This document shows positions 8,155 through 18,212 of a stretch of DNA of 64,000 bases, one piece after another. A program made the translations under genes and the position numbers. Source of the DNA: AP-15 sp963795485. Lineage in GTDB: Bacteria > Pseudomonadota > Alphaproteobacteria > ATCC43930 > CGMCC-115725. The stretch covers positions 62,001 to 126,000 of the forward strand of contig CAWCIL010000003.1 of NCBI GenBank assembly GCA_963795485.1, read 5' to 3'. Each line of letters begins with the position of its first letter. Positions within the stretch are counted from its first letter, which is position 1. Below the pieces are notes generated by a model that worked only from the letters and a program-made list of their open reading frames with translations, was not told the origin of the DNA and did no database searches.

Positions 8155-9245
8155 ATGAAGAAACGGTCTCGCGATATTGCCGCGGCGGTGGCGGCGGGGT
8201 TGCCGCGGCGCGCGGTGATGCAGGGGGTTGCGGCGGGGCCGGTGGCGGCGGCGCTGATGGCCGATGGCCGGCGGTGCCGAGGCCGCGGAGGAGGGGCCGT
8301 TTCCGGCGCATCCGCGGTGGAAATTCGTGTTCGTCAACCATGTGACCACCGGGCCGTTTTTCGTGCCCTGCCAGTACGGCATCCACGATGCCTGCGCGCT
8401 CCTGGGCTGCGACTATCAGTGGACCGGCTCGGAAACCTCCGACGTGGCGCAGATGGTCAACGCGATGAATACCGCGATCGCCGGCAAGGTGGACGCGATC
8501 GCGGTGTGCATCGTCGATCCGAAAGGCTTCGACCGGCCGATCGACCGCGCGCTCGAAGCCGGCATCCCGGTGTTCAGCTACAACGCCGATGCGCCGCATG
8601 GCAGCGGCAACCGGCGGCTCGCCTATATCGGCCAGGATCTGTTCCTGTCCGGCCAGCTGATGGGCGAGCGCATCGTCAAGCTGGTCGGCTCCGGCGAGGT
8701 GGCGATCTTTATCGCGACACCAGGGCAGCTCAACCTGCAGCCGCGGGTCGACGGCGCGATGGACGCGATCAAGAAATCCGGGGCCAAGATCGAGGCGACG
8801 ATGATCGCCACCGATCCGACGGTCAATGTCGGGCTGTCGAAGATCCGCGCCTATTATCTGGGCCACCCGAACGTGCGCGGGATGTTCGGCACCGGCGGCG
8901 CCAATTCGATGAATATCGGGTTGATCATGCGCCAGTACGATCTGCCGAAGAAGGGCGTGCAGGGCGGCGGGTTCGACCTGTTGCCGCGCTCGCTCGAAGC
9001 GGTGCATGACGGCTTCCTCAACTTCGTGATCGACCAGCAGCCCTATCTGCAGGGCTTCTACACGGTCATGGAAATGTTCGCCTACAAGGTGTCGGGCGGG
9101 CTGGTCGGGTCCGGCCGACATCAACACCGGCCTCAAATTCGTCACGAAGGACAGCGTGCAGCCCTATCTCGACACCAAGACGCGCTACGAAGGCAGCTCG
9201 GGCGAGCCGCAGATCGTGCCGCGCACCGGCCCGATCGGCGGGTGA
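8155..9245 (+). CDS. Sugar ABC transporter substrate-binding protein (frameshifted)
   Basis: Periplasmic binding protein of the ribose/fructose (Peripla_BP_4) class, delivering a sugar to the permease and ATPase that follow. MKKRSRDIAAAVAAGLPRRA begins a Tat-like signal with twin Arg (PRRAVMQGVAAG). The mature part contains WKFVFVNHVTTGPFFVP, GIPVFSYNADAP, RLAYIGQDLFLSGQLMGE and GMFGTGGANSMNIG. Two shifts break it. A 7-bp tandem duplication GATGGCC (8256-8269) lies at the signal/mature junction, and an extra T near 9111 lies before ADINTGLKFVTKDSV. Restored length is about 360 residues. GGGGGAGG precedes ATG 8155. The stop at 9243 abuts the permease frame. Confidence 0.85.
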
Positions 9246-9317
9246 GCTTGTCGCCGTCGACCGCTCGACCGGGCCGGCGAACCGCGCCGCGGCATCGTCC
9301 GCCGGGTCCATGATTTC

Positions 9318-10246
9318 GTGTTGCGGCCGGAGGCGAGCGTCATCGTCGTGTCGGCGGCGCTGGTCATCTATTTCGAATTGGCCAACGCCAATTTCCTGAC
9401 CAACGACAATCTGCAGACGGTGTCGCAGTTCGTCGCGGCACCGGTGATCATCGCCTGCGGCGAGATCATGCTGCTGATCTGCCGCGAGATCGACCTGTCG
9501 GTCGGCCAGGTCTTCGCGCTCGCCCCGTTCATCATGGAACGCGCGCAGTCGATCGGGCTGCCGGTGGTCGCGGCGATGGTGGCCGCACTCGCCGTCTGCG
9601 CGCTGATCGGGCTCGTCATCGGGCTGATCACGATCGGGCTCAGGGTGCCGTCGTTCATCACCACGCTCGGCATGCTGTTCCTGATCACCGGGGTGACCCT
9701 GACGATCTCGCGCGGCTTCCCGGCCAACACCCCGGGCGGCCCGTTCTTGAACGGGATCATGGGGGCGTGGGGCTATTCGGAGATCGTCTGGGCGGTCGCC
9801 GTCGTCGCGGTCATGCATGTCGTGCTGCGCCATACCCGCTGGGGGCTGCACACGATCGCGACCGGCGGCAACATCATCGCCGCCGCCGAGGCCGGGATCG
9901 CCACCAACCGCATCAAGATCGGCAATTTCGTGCTGACCAGCACCTTGGGCGGGTTCACCGGCTTGCTGGAGGCGTTCCGCGTCGGCTCGACCGATCCGCT
10001 GGCAGGCGGCAGCACGATCATGTTCTTGGGCGTCGCCTCCGGAGTGATCGGCGGCACCGCGATCGCCGGCGGCGCCGGCACCATCGTCGGCGGGCTGGTC
10101 GGCGGCATCATGCTCGGCGTCTTGCAGGACGGGTTCACCCTGCAGGGGATCAACGCCTTCGCCTTCGACATCATCATCGGCGCCGCGATCCTGATCGCGA
10201 TGGTGGCGAACATCCATCTGGCGCGGCTGCGCGGCGGCGGTGGCGG

Positions 10247-10250
<4 letters not shown>
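9318..10250 (+). CDS. Sugar ABC transporter permease (RbsC/FrcC-type)
   Basis: Inner-membrane channel subunit of the BPD_transp_2 family, hydrophobic throughout with about 8-9 predicted spans. Family signatures include GEIMLLICREIDLSVGQVFA, VPSFITTLGMLF and GGNIIAAAEAGIATNRIKI; the last is the cytoplasmic loop that meets the ATPase. GTG 9318 gives 310 residues. The open frame continues up to the binding-protein stop (9243-9245) with RRVHDFVLRPE in frame, so the natural start may be further upstream and obscured by a shift, for example GTG 9242 overlapping that stop. The 3' end overlaps the ATPase start (ATGA). The order binding protein-permease-ATPase resembles frcBCA, but the sugar cannot be told from sequence. 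Confidence 0.88.
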
Positions 10251-11027
<777 letters not shown>

Positions 11028-11048
11028 CCGATCCCCGGCCGGGCTATA

Positions 11049-12767
11049 TCAGCGCGCAGCCGCGCGCGGCCAATTCTGCGGCTGTTGCGGGGCGGTCCGC
11101 GAATCGAGGGCTTTGCGCAGCGTCCGGGCCAGCGCGTCGCGGCTGTACGGCTTCGGGATGATTGGAAAATCGCCCGATCCGGCGCTCGATCCCGGGGCGG
11201 GGTCGCGCATCGCCGGATAGCCGGAGGTCAGGACGATCTTGATCTCGCCGCGGATTCGGCGAGCCTCCGCGGCCAGGGCGACGCCGCTGAACCCGCGCGG
11301 CATGACGATGTCGGTGAACAGGAGATCGACCGCAGCGCCATCGCGCAGCAGCGCCAGCGCTTCGACCCCGTCGGCGGCCACCACCACCCGATAGCCGAGA
11401 TCGCGGATCATCGCGACCGCGAGGCCGAGCACCTCCGCATTGTCCTCGACCACCAGGACCGTCTCGCCGGCCAGGCCCGAGGGCGCACCGACGCTCTGCG
11501 CCGGCGCCGTGCGGCCCGGCACCGCCCCCTCGGCGCGAGGCAGATAGAGGGTGAGGCAGGTTCCAGCGCCCGGCACGCTCTCGACTGCGACATGACCGTT
11601 CGACTGGGCGACAAAGCCGTAGACTTGGCTCAGCCCGAGCCCGCTCCCCTGGCCGACCTCCTTCGTGGTAAAGAACGGCTCGAAGGCGCGCTCGACGACA
11701 TCCGGCTCCATGCCGACCCCGTCGTCCGAGACGCTGACCCACACATATGCGCCCGGGGTCGGCCCGCGCTCTGCGCTGTCGCCGGCCGGTTCGGCGTCGA
11801 GGTTTCCCGAGGCGATGCGCAGGTGGCCGCCGCCCGGCATCGCGTCGCGCGCGTTGACGACGAGGTTGAGGATGGCGGCCTCGAACTGGGCCGGGTCGAT
11901 GTCGCACGGCCACAAATCCGGGGCGAAGGCGAGATCGAGAGTGATGGCCTCGCCCAATGCCCGCCGCAGGAAATCCTCAAACCCGGCGATCACCGCTTTG
12001 AGGTCGACGGTTTCCGAGTGCAGCACGCTGCGCCGGGAAAAGGCCAGCAATTGCCGGATCATCTGGGCACCGTGCTCGGCCGCGTTCTGCGCTGCTGCGA
12101 CCAGCTTCAACTGGCGCTCCCGCGCCATCGCGCGGTTACCGGCGACGACCTCTTGCAAGAGATCGAGATTGCCGGTGATGACCGTCAGGAGATTGTTGAA
12201 ATCATGCGCGACGCCGCCGGTCAGCTGGCCGACCGCCTCCAGCTTTTGGGTGTGCCACAGCACGTCCTCGGCCTGGCGCCGGTTGGCCTGTTCGGCCTCG
12301 AACCGGCGGTCGGCCTCGGCCAGCGCCCGGGCCCGTTCGGCGACCCGCGCCTCGAGCGTCTCGTTCAGCTGGCGCAGCTCCTGCTCGGCCTTGCGCATGC
12401 GCAGCAGCGCCTTGACGACGGCGACCAGCTCGTCGGGCTCGATCGGCTCGATCAGGTAGGAATCGGCGCCGCCGTCGAGCGCGGCGGCGCGTTCCTGCGC
12501 ACTGCTCAAGGCCGACGAGGTCTGCAGCACTGCGATCTGCGGGAAGGCGGCCTTGATGTGCCGGCAGACCTCGACGCCGCCGATGTCCGGCAATCTCACG
12601 TCGAGCAGCACGAGGTCCGGCGGATCTGCCGCCACCTGCTCGATGGCGATATGCCCCGACCCGGCTTCGGTGACCGCATAACCGCGCCCGGCAAGAATAT
12701 GAGCCTTGACGTACCGGCCGGCGTCATCGTCGTCGACGACCAGCACCTTCATCGCCGCGGTGCTCAT
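11049..12767 (-). CDS. Hybrid histidine kinase (REC-HisKA-HATPase-REC)
   Basis: 572-residue soluble signalling protein, last gene of the stressosome operon. Order: receiver domain (MKVLVVDDDDAGRYVKAHIL, phospho-Asp in VLLDVRLPDIGG), coiled coil (about 130-210), phosphoacceptor His in LTGGVAHDFNNLL, ATPase (NLVVNARDAMPGGG, DDGVGM, GSGLGLSQVYGF), and a C-terminal receiver (TVLVVEDNAEVLGL, DLLFTDIVMPRGFSG). No membrane span is seen, so the input must come from protein partners, presumably the kinase encoded just upstream. Its ATG at 12767 overlaps the stop of that gene (ATGA). A spurious fusion of the two arises only because the upstream gene is frameshifted. Confidence 0.85.
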   Translation of the reverse strand: MSTAAMKVLVVDDDDAGRYVKAHILAGRGYAVTEAGSGHIAIEQVAADPPDLVLLDVRLPDIGGVEVCRHIKAAFPQIAVLQTSSALSSAQERAAALDGGADSYLIEPIEPDELVAVVKALLRMRKAEQELRQLNETLEARVAERARALAEADRRFEAEQANRRQAEDVLWHTQKLEAVGQLTGGVAHDFNNLLTVITGNLDLLQEVVAGNRAMARERQLKLVAAAQNAAEHGAQMIRQLLAFSRRSVLHSETVDLKAVIAGFEDFLRRALGEAITLDLAFAPDLWPCDIDPAQFEAAILNLVVNARDAMPGGGHLRIASGNLDAEPAGDSAERGPTPGAYVWVSVSDDGVGMEPDVVERAFEPFFTTKEVGQGSGLGLSQVYGFVAQSNGHVAVESVPGAGTCLTLYLPRAEGAVPGRTAPAQSVGAPSGLAGETVLVVEDNAEVLGLAVAMIRDLGYRVVVAADGVEALALLRDGAAVDLLFTDIVMPRGFSGVALAAEARRIRGEIKIVLTSGYPAMRDPAPGSSAGSGDFPIIPKPYSRDALARTLRKALDSRTAPQQPQNWPRAAAR

Positions 12768-14892
12768 GGCCTGCGCTCCCCGGCGCCAGCCAGAGCAGCG
12801 GTGATCGCCTCGATCAATGCCGGCGCCGAAAGGTCGGATTTGGAAATGATTCGAGAAGCGTTGCCGAGCCGACCGCGCTGCTCGCTGCCGAGGATCATCG
12901 AGGTCAGAACGATCGCCGGAATGCTCGGTTTCGTTGCCGAGTCGCTCGAGGAACTGATAGCCGTTCATCCCCGGCAGGTTCAGGTCGAGCAGCACGATAT
13001 CCGGCCGCTCGTCTTCGAGCCGGGCCAACCCCTCGACCCCGGTCGCCGCCTCCCGGAGATCGTAGGTCCCGCGCGGCAGCAGCTGGCGCACCAGGTAGCG
13101 CGACACTTCCTCGTCATCGATCAGCAGCACGCGGGTCACCGAGCTTTGTCCGGTCAGCTGGTCGAGCAGGCCGATCAGCCGCTCGGGATCGATCGGCTTG
13201 CCCAGGTATTCGTCGGCGCCGAGATTGATCGCCTTGCGCTCCTCGCCGGCCGAGGAAACCACCAGCACCGGGATATCGGCGGTGGCGTCGCGCTGCCGCA
13301 GCTCGATCAGGAGCCGCCAGCTTTCGTCGCCGAGCAGCACCACGTCGAGGATGACGGCCGCCGGGCGGACCTGCTCCAGCGCGTGACGGGCGGCGGCGAC
13401 ACTGCGGGCGACGACCGCCTGATAGCGCGACGGCGCCAGGATCCGCTCGATGGCGAAGGCGTCGGCCGGGTCGTCCTCGACGGCCAAAACCGGGAGCCGC
13501 CCGTCCTGGACATGCCAATCCTCGGTTCCGTCGACGAGACCCGAGGCATCGCGGCAAATCCGCGGAACCGTGACCGAGAAGACCGAGCCTTCGCCGGGCG
13601 CGCTTTCTACGGTGATGCTGCCGCCGAGCAGCTCGGACAACTTCTTCGAGAGCGGCAGGCCGAGGCCGGTGCCCTTGATGCGTCTCTGCATCGGATTGGC
13701 GACCTGCCCGAATTCCTGAAAGATGATTTCCAGGTCCTCTTCGGCGATGCCGATGCCGGTGTCGCGCACGCTGAAGCTGACGGTGTCGCCATCGCGGTCG
13801 TAGGCTGCCCAGATCCGCACCTCGCCCCGTTCGGTGAATTTGATCGCGTTGGAGATCAGGTTGCGCAGGATCTGCGACAGCTTGGCTTCGTCCTGCAGCA
13901 GCGGCGGGATGTTGGCCGGGTCTTCGAAAACCAGCCCCACGGCGTCGCCAACCAGCAGCGGGCGCAGCATCCCGCGCAAGGTGGCAAACAGCCCCTCGGC
14001 GCTGCACTCGATCGGGGTCACGACGATCTTGCCGGCTTCGACCTTGGCGAGGTCGAGGAGGTCGTTGACCAGCTCGGTCAGGCTTTCCGCCGCTTTGCGG
14101 ATGAACTGGACCTGCTTTTCCTGTTCCGCCGTCAGCTCGCCGTCGGTACGTCCGAGCAGCAGGCGGGACAACGCCAGGATCGAGTTCAGCGGGGTGCGGA
14201 ACTCATGGCTCATATTGGAGAGGAAACGCGATTTCAGCTCGTCGGCCCGGCGCAGATGGTCGGCGCGCTCGTCGAGCTCGGCATAGAGCGCCACGACGCC
14301 ACGGTTGGTGTCCTGGAGCTCCTGGTTGAGCCGGCTCAATTCCTGCTGCCGCGCGTTCAGCTCCTCGAGCTGAATCACCATGTCCTGATTTTGCCGCCGG
14401 ATCTCCTCCATCAGATCGGCAGGCGCCTCGGCGGCAAGAGCCTCGGCGATCCGCTGCAACTCGGCCTGACGTACCGGGGGCGCACGCTTCGGCAAAAGTT
14501 TGGCGAGCCGCACCGCGGTCCCGGAGCCGGCCGCGGTCTCGATCCGCGAAATCGTCCATCAGCCGCCGCGCGCCGATCAGCCCGATCCCCATCCCGGTGG
14601 CCGATTGCCGCGACCCGTCGAGCACCGCATCGAGGTCGGCGATGCCTGGCCCGCGATCGGTGACGACGATTTCGAACCGCTGGGGCGTCGCCTCGCCGCC
14701 AAGGCGGAACTCGACCCGGCCCCCGCCGGCATATTCGAGCGCGTTGCGCGCGATCTCCGAGACCGCAGTGGTGATCCGCGTCTGATCCTGCGGTTCGAAG
14801 CCGACCAGCTCGGCGAGCCGGCGGGCGCGCTTGCGCACCAGCACGATGTCGGTCTCGGCCGCGAGCGGCAGGATCAGCAGGCGGGCGTTCAT
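12764..14892 (-). CDS. RsbT-like ATPase fused to hybrid histidine kinase (frameshifted)
   Basis: Large soluble kinase of about 710 residues once two single-base shifts (near 14548 and 12920) are corrected. Residues 1-125 are an anti-sigma/RsbT-type ATPase (VSEIARNALEYAGGG, DRGPGIADL, GIGLIGARRLMDDF). A coiled coil follows, then HisKA (SNMSHEFRTPLNSI, His near 230) and HATPase (NLISNAIKFTERGEV, DTGIGI, GTGLGLPLSKKL). Two receivers close the protein (VEDDPADAFAIERIL with Asp in VILDVVLLGDES; LLIDDEEVSRYLVRQLL with Asp in VLLDLNLPGMNGY). Start ATG 14892 overlaps the phosphatase stop. The N-terminal domain probably docks on the stressosome in place of, or in competition with, RsbT; that part is inference. 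Confidence 0.82.
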
Positions 14893-15875
14893 GAGGCGCG
14901 CATCGCCGCCACCGTGGCGTCGTCGCGACCGCGGCGATGGTCGCGAAACAATACGCCGGCGATCAGCGAGGGATGGCTCGCGGCTAGCCCCGGATAGTCG
15001 GCCAGCCCCCACTTTGCCGACAGCCCGTCGGAATGCAGGATCACCAGCGGGTTGCCGGTGAACGGATAGGTAAACTCGCGAATCCGCGCGGCCGGATGCC
15101 CGGCGATCCCGTTATGCGAGACCATGCGCCGAACATCGCCGTCACTGACCAGGGTCCCAGCAATGTTGCCGATGCCGACGTAGCGGATCAGCGACCGGCT
15201 CTCGTCGATGCGCGCGATCGCCAGCGCCGCGCCGCGGGTCGGCGCCAAGCCGCGATGCATCCGCTCGACCAGCTTCTCGCAATCCTCGTCGAGGTGCTCG
15301 CCAAAGATCTGGGCCGCCATGTGGGCCGCACGGGCGGCTTCCGGACCATGCCCCGAACCGTCGGCGACGAGCAAGGTGCGCCCCGCCATGCCGGCGCCGC
15401 ACGCCCAGTGATCGCCGCACACGGTCTCTCCGGGATAGGGGGCGCTGACCGCGCCGAGCTCGACGCCGGACGGCCGTTTCGGGGCGGCCTCGAAGATCCA
15501 ACGGACCATCACCGCGGTGCCGAGTCCCGGGCGCGAGAACACCGCCAGCCGGTCGGATTGCCGGCTAATCGCACCGAACCCGGTGCCGGGGCTGCCGGCG
15601 GTCGAATAGCCGTCGGCGAGGCAGCGCCTGACATCGGCCATGCCGGCACCCCGGTCGAGCGCCATCAGCTCGATTCCCTGGCCGTCGGCGTCGTCAAAGC
15701 GGTCGACGACCAGAGTGCCGCCGCCGCCATGCTTGACCAAATTCGTCGCCATCTCGGTGGCGACCAGGGCGATGCGCGCGAGCGCCGTAGCGTCGGCCCC
15801 GGTCCGGCGCGCAAATTCGACGGCCAACCGGCGCCCTTCACTGACCTGACTGGGATCGGCGATCCGCGTTTCCAT
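14889..15875 (-). CDS. ATP-binding SpoIIE-family protein phosphatase (RsbX/RsbU-like)
   Basis: 328 residues in two domains. The N-terminal anti-sigma-type ATPase covers about 1-135 (ALVATEMATNLVKHGGGG, DRGAGMADV, GTGFGAISRQSDR). The C-terminal PP2C/SpoIIE phosphatase starts near 150, with metal-binding Asp in GDHWACG and VADGSGHGPEAARAAH and a late acidic motif ILHSDGLSAKW. In stressosome modules such enzymes remove phosphate from RsbR/RsbS and reset the signal. The gene lies 1 bp after the RsbT-like gene and overlaps the next kinase by ATGA, so all are co-translated. Confidence 0.87.
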   Translation of the reverse strand: METRIADPSQVSEGRRLAVEFARRTGADATALARIALVATEMATNLVKHGGGGTLVVDRFDDADGQGIELMALDRGAGMADVRRCLADGYSTAGSPGTGFGAISRQSDRLAVFSRPGLGTAVMVRWIFEAAPKRPSGVELGAVSAPYPGETVCGDHWACGAGMAGRTLLVADGSGHGPEAARAAHMAAQIFGEHLDEDCEKLVERMHRGLAPTRGAALAIARIDESRSLIRYVGIGNIAGTLVSDGDVRRMVSHNGIAGHPAARIREFTYPFTGNPLVILHSDGLSAKWGLADYPGLAASHPSLIAGVLFRDHRRGRDDATVAAMRAS

Positions 15876-15876
15876 C

Positions 15877-16287
15877 TTATCGCCAACGCGCCAAGGTCAC
15901 GATGGTGCCGGTTCCTGGCTCGGATTTCACCAGGAATTCGTTGCACAACCTTTTGGCGCCGCTGAGCCCCAGCCCCAAGCCGTTGCCGGTCGTATAGCCG
16001 TCGGTCATTGCCCGCTCGAGATCGGCGATGCCCGGCCCCTGATCGGCAAAGGTCAGCCGAACCCCGCGGCGCGGACCTTCACGCAGAACCTCGAGACAAA
16101 TGGTGCCGCCACCGCCGTAATCGACCGTGTTGCGTGCGATCTCGCTCGCCGCGGTGACGATTTTGGTCTGATCGACCAGGCTGAACCCGGCGGCGACCGC
16201 CCGCGCCCGTACTGCCTGGCGAACCCGCACCACATCGTCGGAGGTCCGTACCGGCATCGTCTCACTGGCCTCGACCGGCACCCGCAC
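15877..16287 (-). CDS. rsbT: RsbT-like serine-protein kinase (anti-sigma factor fold)
   Basis: 136 residues of the GHKL ATPase fold: N box AASEIARNTVDYGGGG, G1 box FADQGPGIADL, and G2 box GNGLGLGLSGAKRL. RsbT is the stressosome switch kinase. When stressed, it phosphorylates Ser/Thr in the STAS domains of RsbS and RsbR and is released to activate an output partner. Here the likely partners are the two downstream kinases, since no RsbU-sigma-B genes are present. The start overlaps the end of rsbS by 26 bp. Confidence 0.87.
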   Translation of the reverse strand: MRVPVEASETMPVRTSDDVVRVRQAVRARAVAAGFSLVDQTKIVTAASEIARNTVDYGGGGTICLEVLREGPRRGVRLTFADQGPGIADLERAMTDGYTTGNGLGLGLSGAKRLCNEFLVKSEPGTGTIVTLARWR

Positions 16288-16651
16288 CCTCCTCGCCGTC
16301 GATGATGCGGCGGATCATGGCGAGGCCTTTGTCGACATTCAGCGCGGTGCGCACGCCGGTCAGGGTGAGCCCCAGCTCGACCAACGTGATCGCCACCGCC
16401 GGCCGCATCCCGACGACGACCGTCACCGCGTCGAGCACCCGCGACATGCCGGCGATGTTGTTCAGCATCCTGCCGATAAAGGAATCGACGATCTCGAGCG
16501 CCGAGATGTCGATCATCACGCCGCGCGCCCGGCTCTCGACGATCCGGTTGGTCAAATCGTCCTGCAGCGCCAGGGCGAGCCGATCGTGCATGTCGACCTG
16601 GATCGAGACCAGCAGGCAATCGGCGATCTGCAGGATCGGAATCTCGCCCAT
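16262..16651 (-). CDS. rsbS: RsbS-like STAS-domain antagonist
   Basis: 129 residues, a lone STAS domain. RsbS builds the stressosome core with RsbR and holds RsbT until it is phosphorylated. The phospho-acceptor Ser is expected in MIDISALEIVDSFIGRML, which matches the conserved D-I-S...V-D-S-F pattern. MGEIPILQIADCLLVSIQVD is the typical first strand. ATG 16651 was chosen because it begins the domain and follows the rsbR stop by 8 bp. Confidence 0.87.
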   Translation of the reverse strand: MGEIPILQIADCLLVSIQVDMHDRLALALQDDLTNRIVESRARGVMIDISALEIVDSFIGRMLNNIAGMSRVLDAVTVVVGMRPAVAITLVELGLTLTGVRTALNVDKGLAMIRRIIDGEEGAGAGRGQ

Positions 16652-16659
16652 CGCCGGCC

Positions 16660-17553
16660 CTAACCTGCCTGCCGCTGGGCCCGATCGGCGCCGCTGCTGC
16701 CGAGCCCGACGACAGCCTTGCCGAGACGGCGCAGCGCCAGCGCAAAGGCGTCGGCCATCGTCGCCTTGGAGACGACGTTGAGCTCGAGGCCGAGATGCAC
16801 GATGGTCTGGGCGATCTGTGGACGGATACCGCTGATGATGCAGTCGGCACCCATCAGGCGCGCGGCCGAGACGGTCTTGATCAGATGCTGTGCCACCAGA
16901 GTGTCGACGGTCGGGACCCCAGTGATGTCGATGATCGCAATCTCGGCGCCGGATGCGACGATCTGTTCCAACAAGCTCTCCATGACGGTCTGGGTGCGGG
17001 CGCTGTCGAGCGTCCCGATCAGCGGCAGCGCGAGGATGCCGTCCCACAGCCGGATCACCGGGGTCGAGAGTTCCAGCAGCTCGTCCTGCTGGCGCCGGAT
17101 CACCTCCTCGCGGCTCTTCTGGTAGAGCTCGGTCGTGTAGAGGCCCAGCCGGTCGAGCAACGCCGACACCGTCCAGGTCGCATCGGCGAGCGCCTGCGTG
17201 TCGTTTCCCGCCTCGCGGCGCATCAGCGCGAACAGCGGCTCTTTCAACGAAAACACAAAGTTCGCCGTCTCCGACGGGCTGAAGCCCATACCGGCGCGGC
17301 CGCGCGCCAGCTCCTCCAAAATCTCACGCGTTAACGTCCACTCGGGCGCAGTGACATCGTCGATGCGGCCAGCCGCCGCGCTGTTGCGCAGCTCGTCGAG
17401 AAAGCGGTGCGAGTGGTCGACCAGCTCCGACTCCTTGATCTGGCCGCCGCGCAAGGCGCCCTCGCGCTTCTGGCAAGCGAGCCAGTTGTCGAGCAGCTGC
17501 TGATGGTTCCTCTCGATCAGCGCCGCGATCGACGTTTGGGCCATCTGGCTCAT
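16660..17553 (-). CDS. rsbR: RsbR-like stressosome sensor (N-terminal sensor plus STAS domain)
   Basis: 297 residues. The helical N-terminal half (about 1-150, beginning LIERNHQQLLDNWLACQKRE) looks like the RsbRD_N type of sensor turret and shows no heme- or flavin-binding signature that I can name. The C-terminal STAS domain (about 175-280) has the phospho-Thr motif IDITGVPTVDTLVAQHLIKT. It is the first gene of the operon rsbR-rsbS-rsbT-phosphatase-kinase-kinase and would assemble with RsbS into the stressosome. The 173 bp between it and the response regulator at 17727 should hold divergent promoters. Confidence 0.87.
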   Translation of the reverse strand: MSQMAQTSIAALIERNHQQLLDNWLACQKREGALRGGQIKESELVDHSHRFLDELRNSAAAGRIDDVTAPEWTLTREILEELARGRAGMGFSPSETANFVFSLKEPLFALMRREAGNDTQALADATWTVSALLDRLGLYTTELYQKSREEVIRRQQDELLELSTPVIRLWDGILALPLIGTLDSARTQTVMESLLEQIVASGAEIAIIDITGVPTVDTLVAQHLIKTVSAARLMGADCIISGIRPQIAQTIVHLGLELNVVSKATMADAFALALRRLGKAVVGLGSSGADRAQRQAG

Positions 17554-17726
17554 TGGTTCTGCTCCTCGCCCCTATGTTCCGTCTCGCCGGATTGGCGCAT
17601 CGGGATCTGCCCAAAGTCGCGCCATGCGGCGATGTTATCCGTTGCCGCCGCTTTGGCGCCAACGATATAGTGCGGCCGCGACGACGTGCGCCGCGACCTG
17701 CGCGCCAGGGCTGCCGGAGCATTGCC

Positions 17727-18116
17727 ATGAGTGCCGCTGATAGCGCGACGCCAAACCGCCCGCCGGGTTGGCTTCTTCTTGTCGATGACGACGCGGTGTT
17801 CGCCGAGGCGGCGGCCAAGATTTTGCGGGCGGCCGGCTACGAGGTCATGGTCGCGCCGGATCACCGCCTGGCCTTGCAGACCTTGGAGGGGGACGGGCCG
17901 ATCGACCTTATGGTCGCCGACATCGTCATGCCGGACCGGGTGAACGGGCTGGCGCTCGGCCGCATGGCCCGGCTGCGCCGCCCCGGCATCAAGATCATCT
18001 ACCTTACCGGCCACGACATCCCCGGGATCGAGGACGAGGCGCTGGGACCGGTCTTGCGCAAGCCCATCGACAGCATCCAGCTGGTTGCTGAGGTCGAGCG
18101 CGCTCTCGCGCTCTAG
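17727..18116 (+). CDS. Single-domain response regulator
   Basis: 129 residues consisting of one receiver domain: LLLVDDDAVFAEAAAKILRA, phospho-Asp in LMVADIVMPDRVNG, Thr in IIYLTGHD, and Lys in VLRKPID. There is no output domain, so it acts by protein contact or as a phosphate shuttle or sink. It is transcribed divergently from the stressosome operon and is the natural partner of its two hybrid kinases. ATG 17727 follows GGAG by 8 bp; the open frame upstream is not family-like. Confidence 0.8.
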   Translation: MSAADSATPNRPPGWLLLVDDDAVFAEAAAKILRAAGYEVMVAPDHRLALQTLEGDGPIDLMVADIVMPDRVNGLALGRMARLRRPGIKIIYLTGHDIPGIEDEALGPVLRKPIDSIQLVAEVERALAL

Positions 18117-18212
18117 GGCAAACGAGCTTCGCCACATGCACAATCCGCGGCCGGTGAGCGAGGCCGTGGCTCGGCGCGATCCCGAGATTCTGCGAGACGG
18201 TGGGAGCGAGCA

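Noticed and set aside
11049..14513. Single 1154-residue kinase with five signalling domains
   Set aside because: The central stretch after RLGNETE is out of frame; correcting one base gives a proper receiver end and a stop overlapping the ATG of a second kinase.
11085..14663. 1192-residue plus-strand open frame
   Set aside because: It is the antisense of two histidine kinases, with shadow composition rich in His, Arg, Gln and Asp and no domain.
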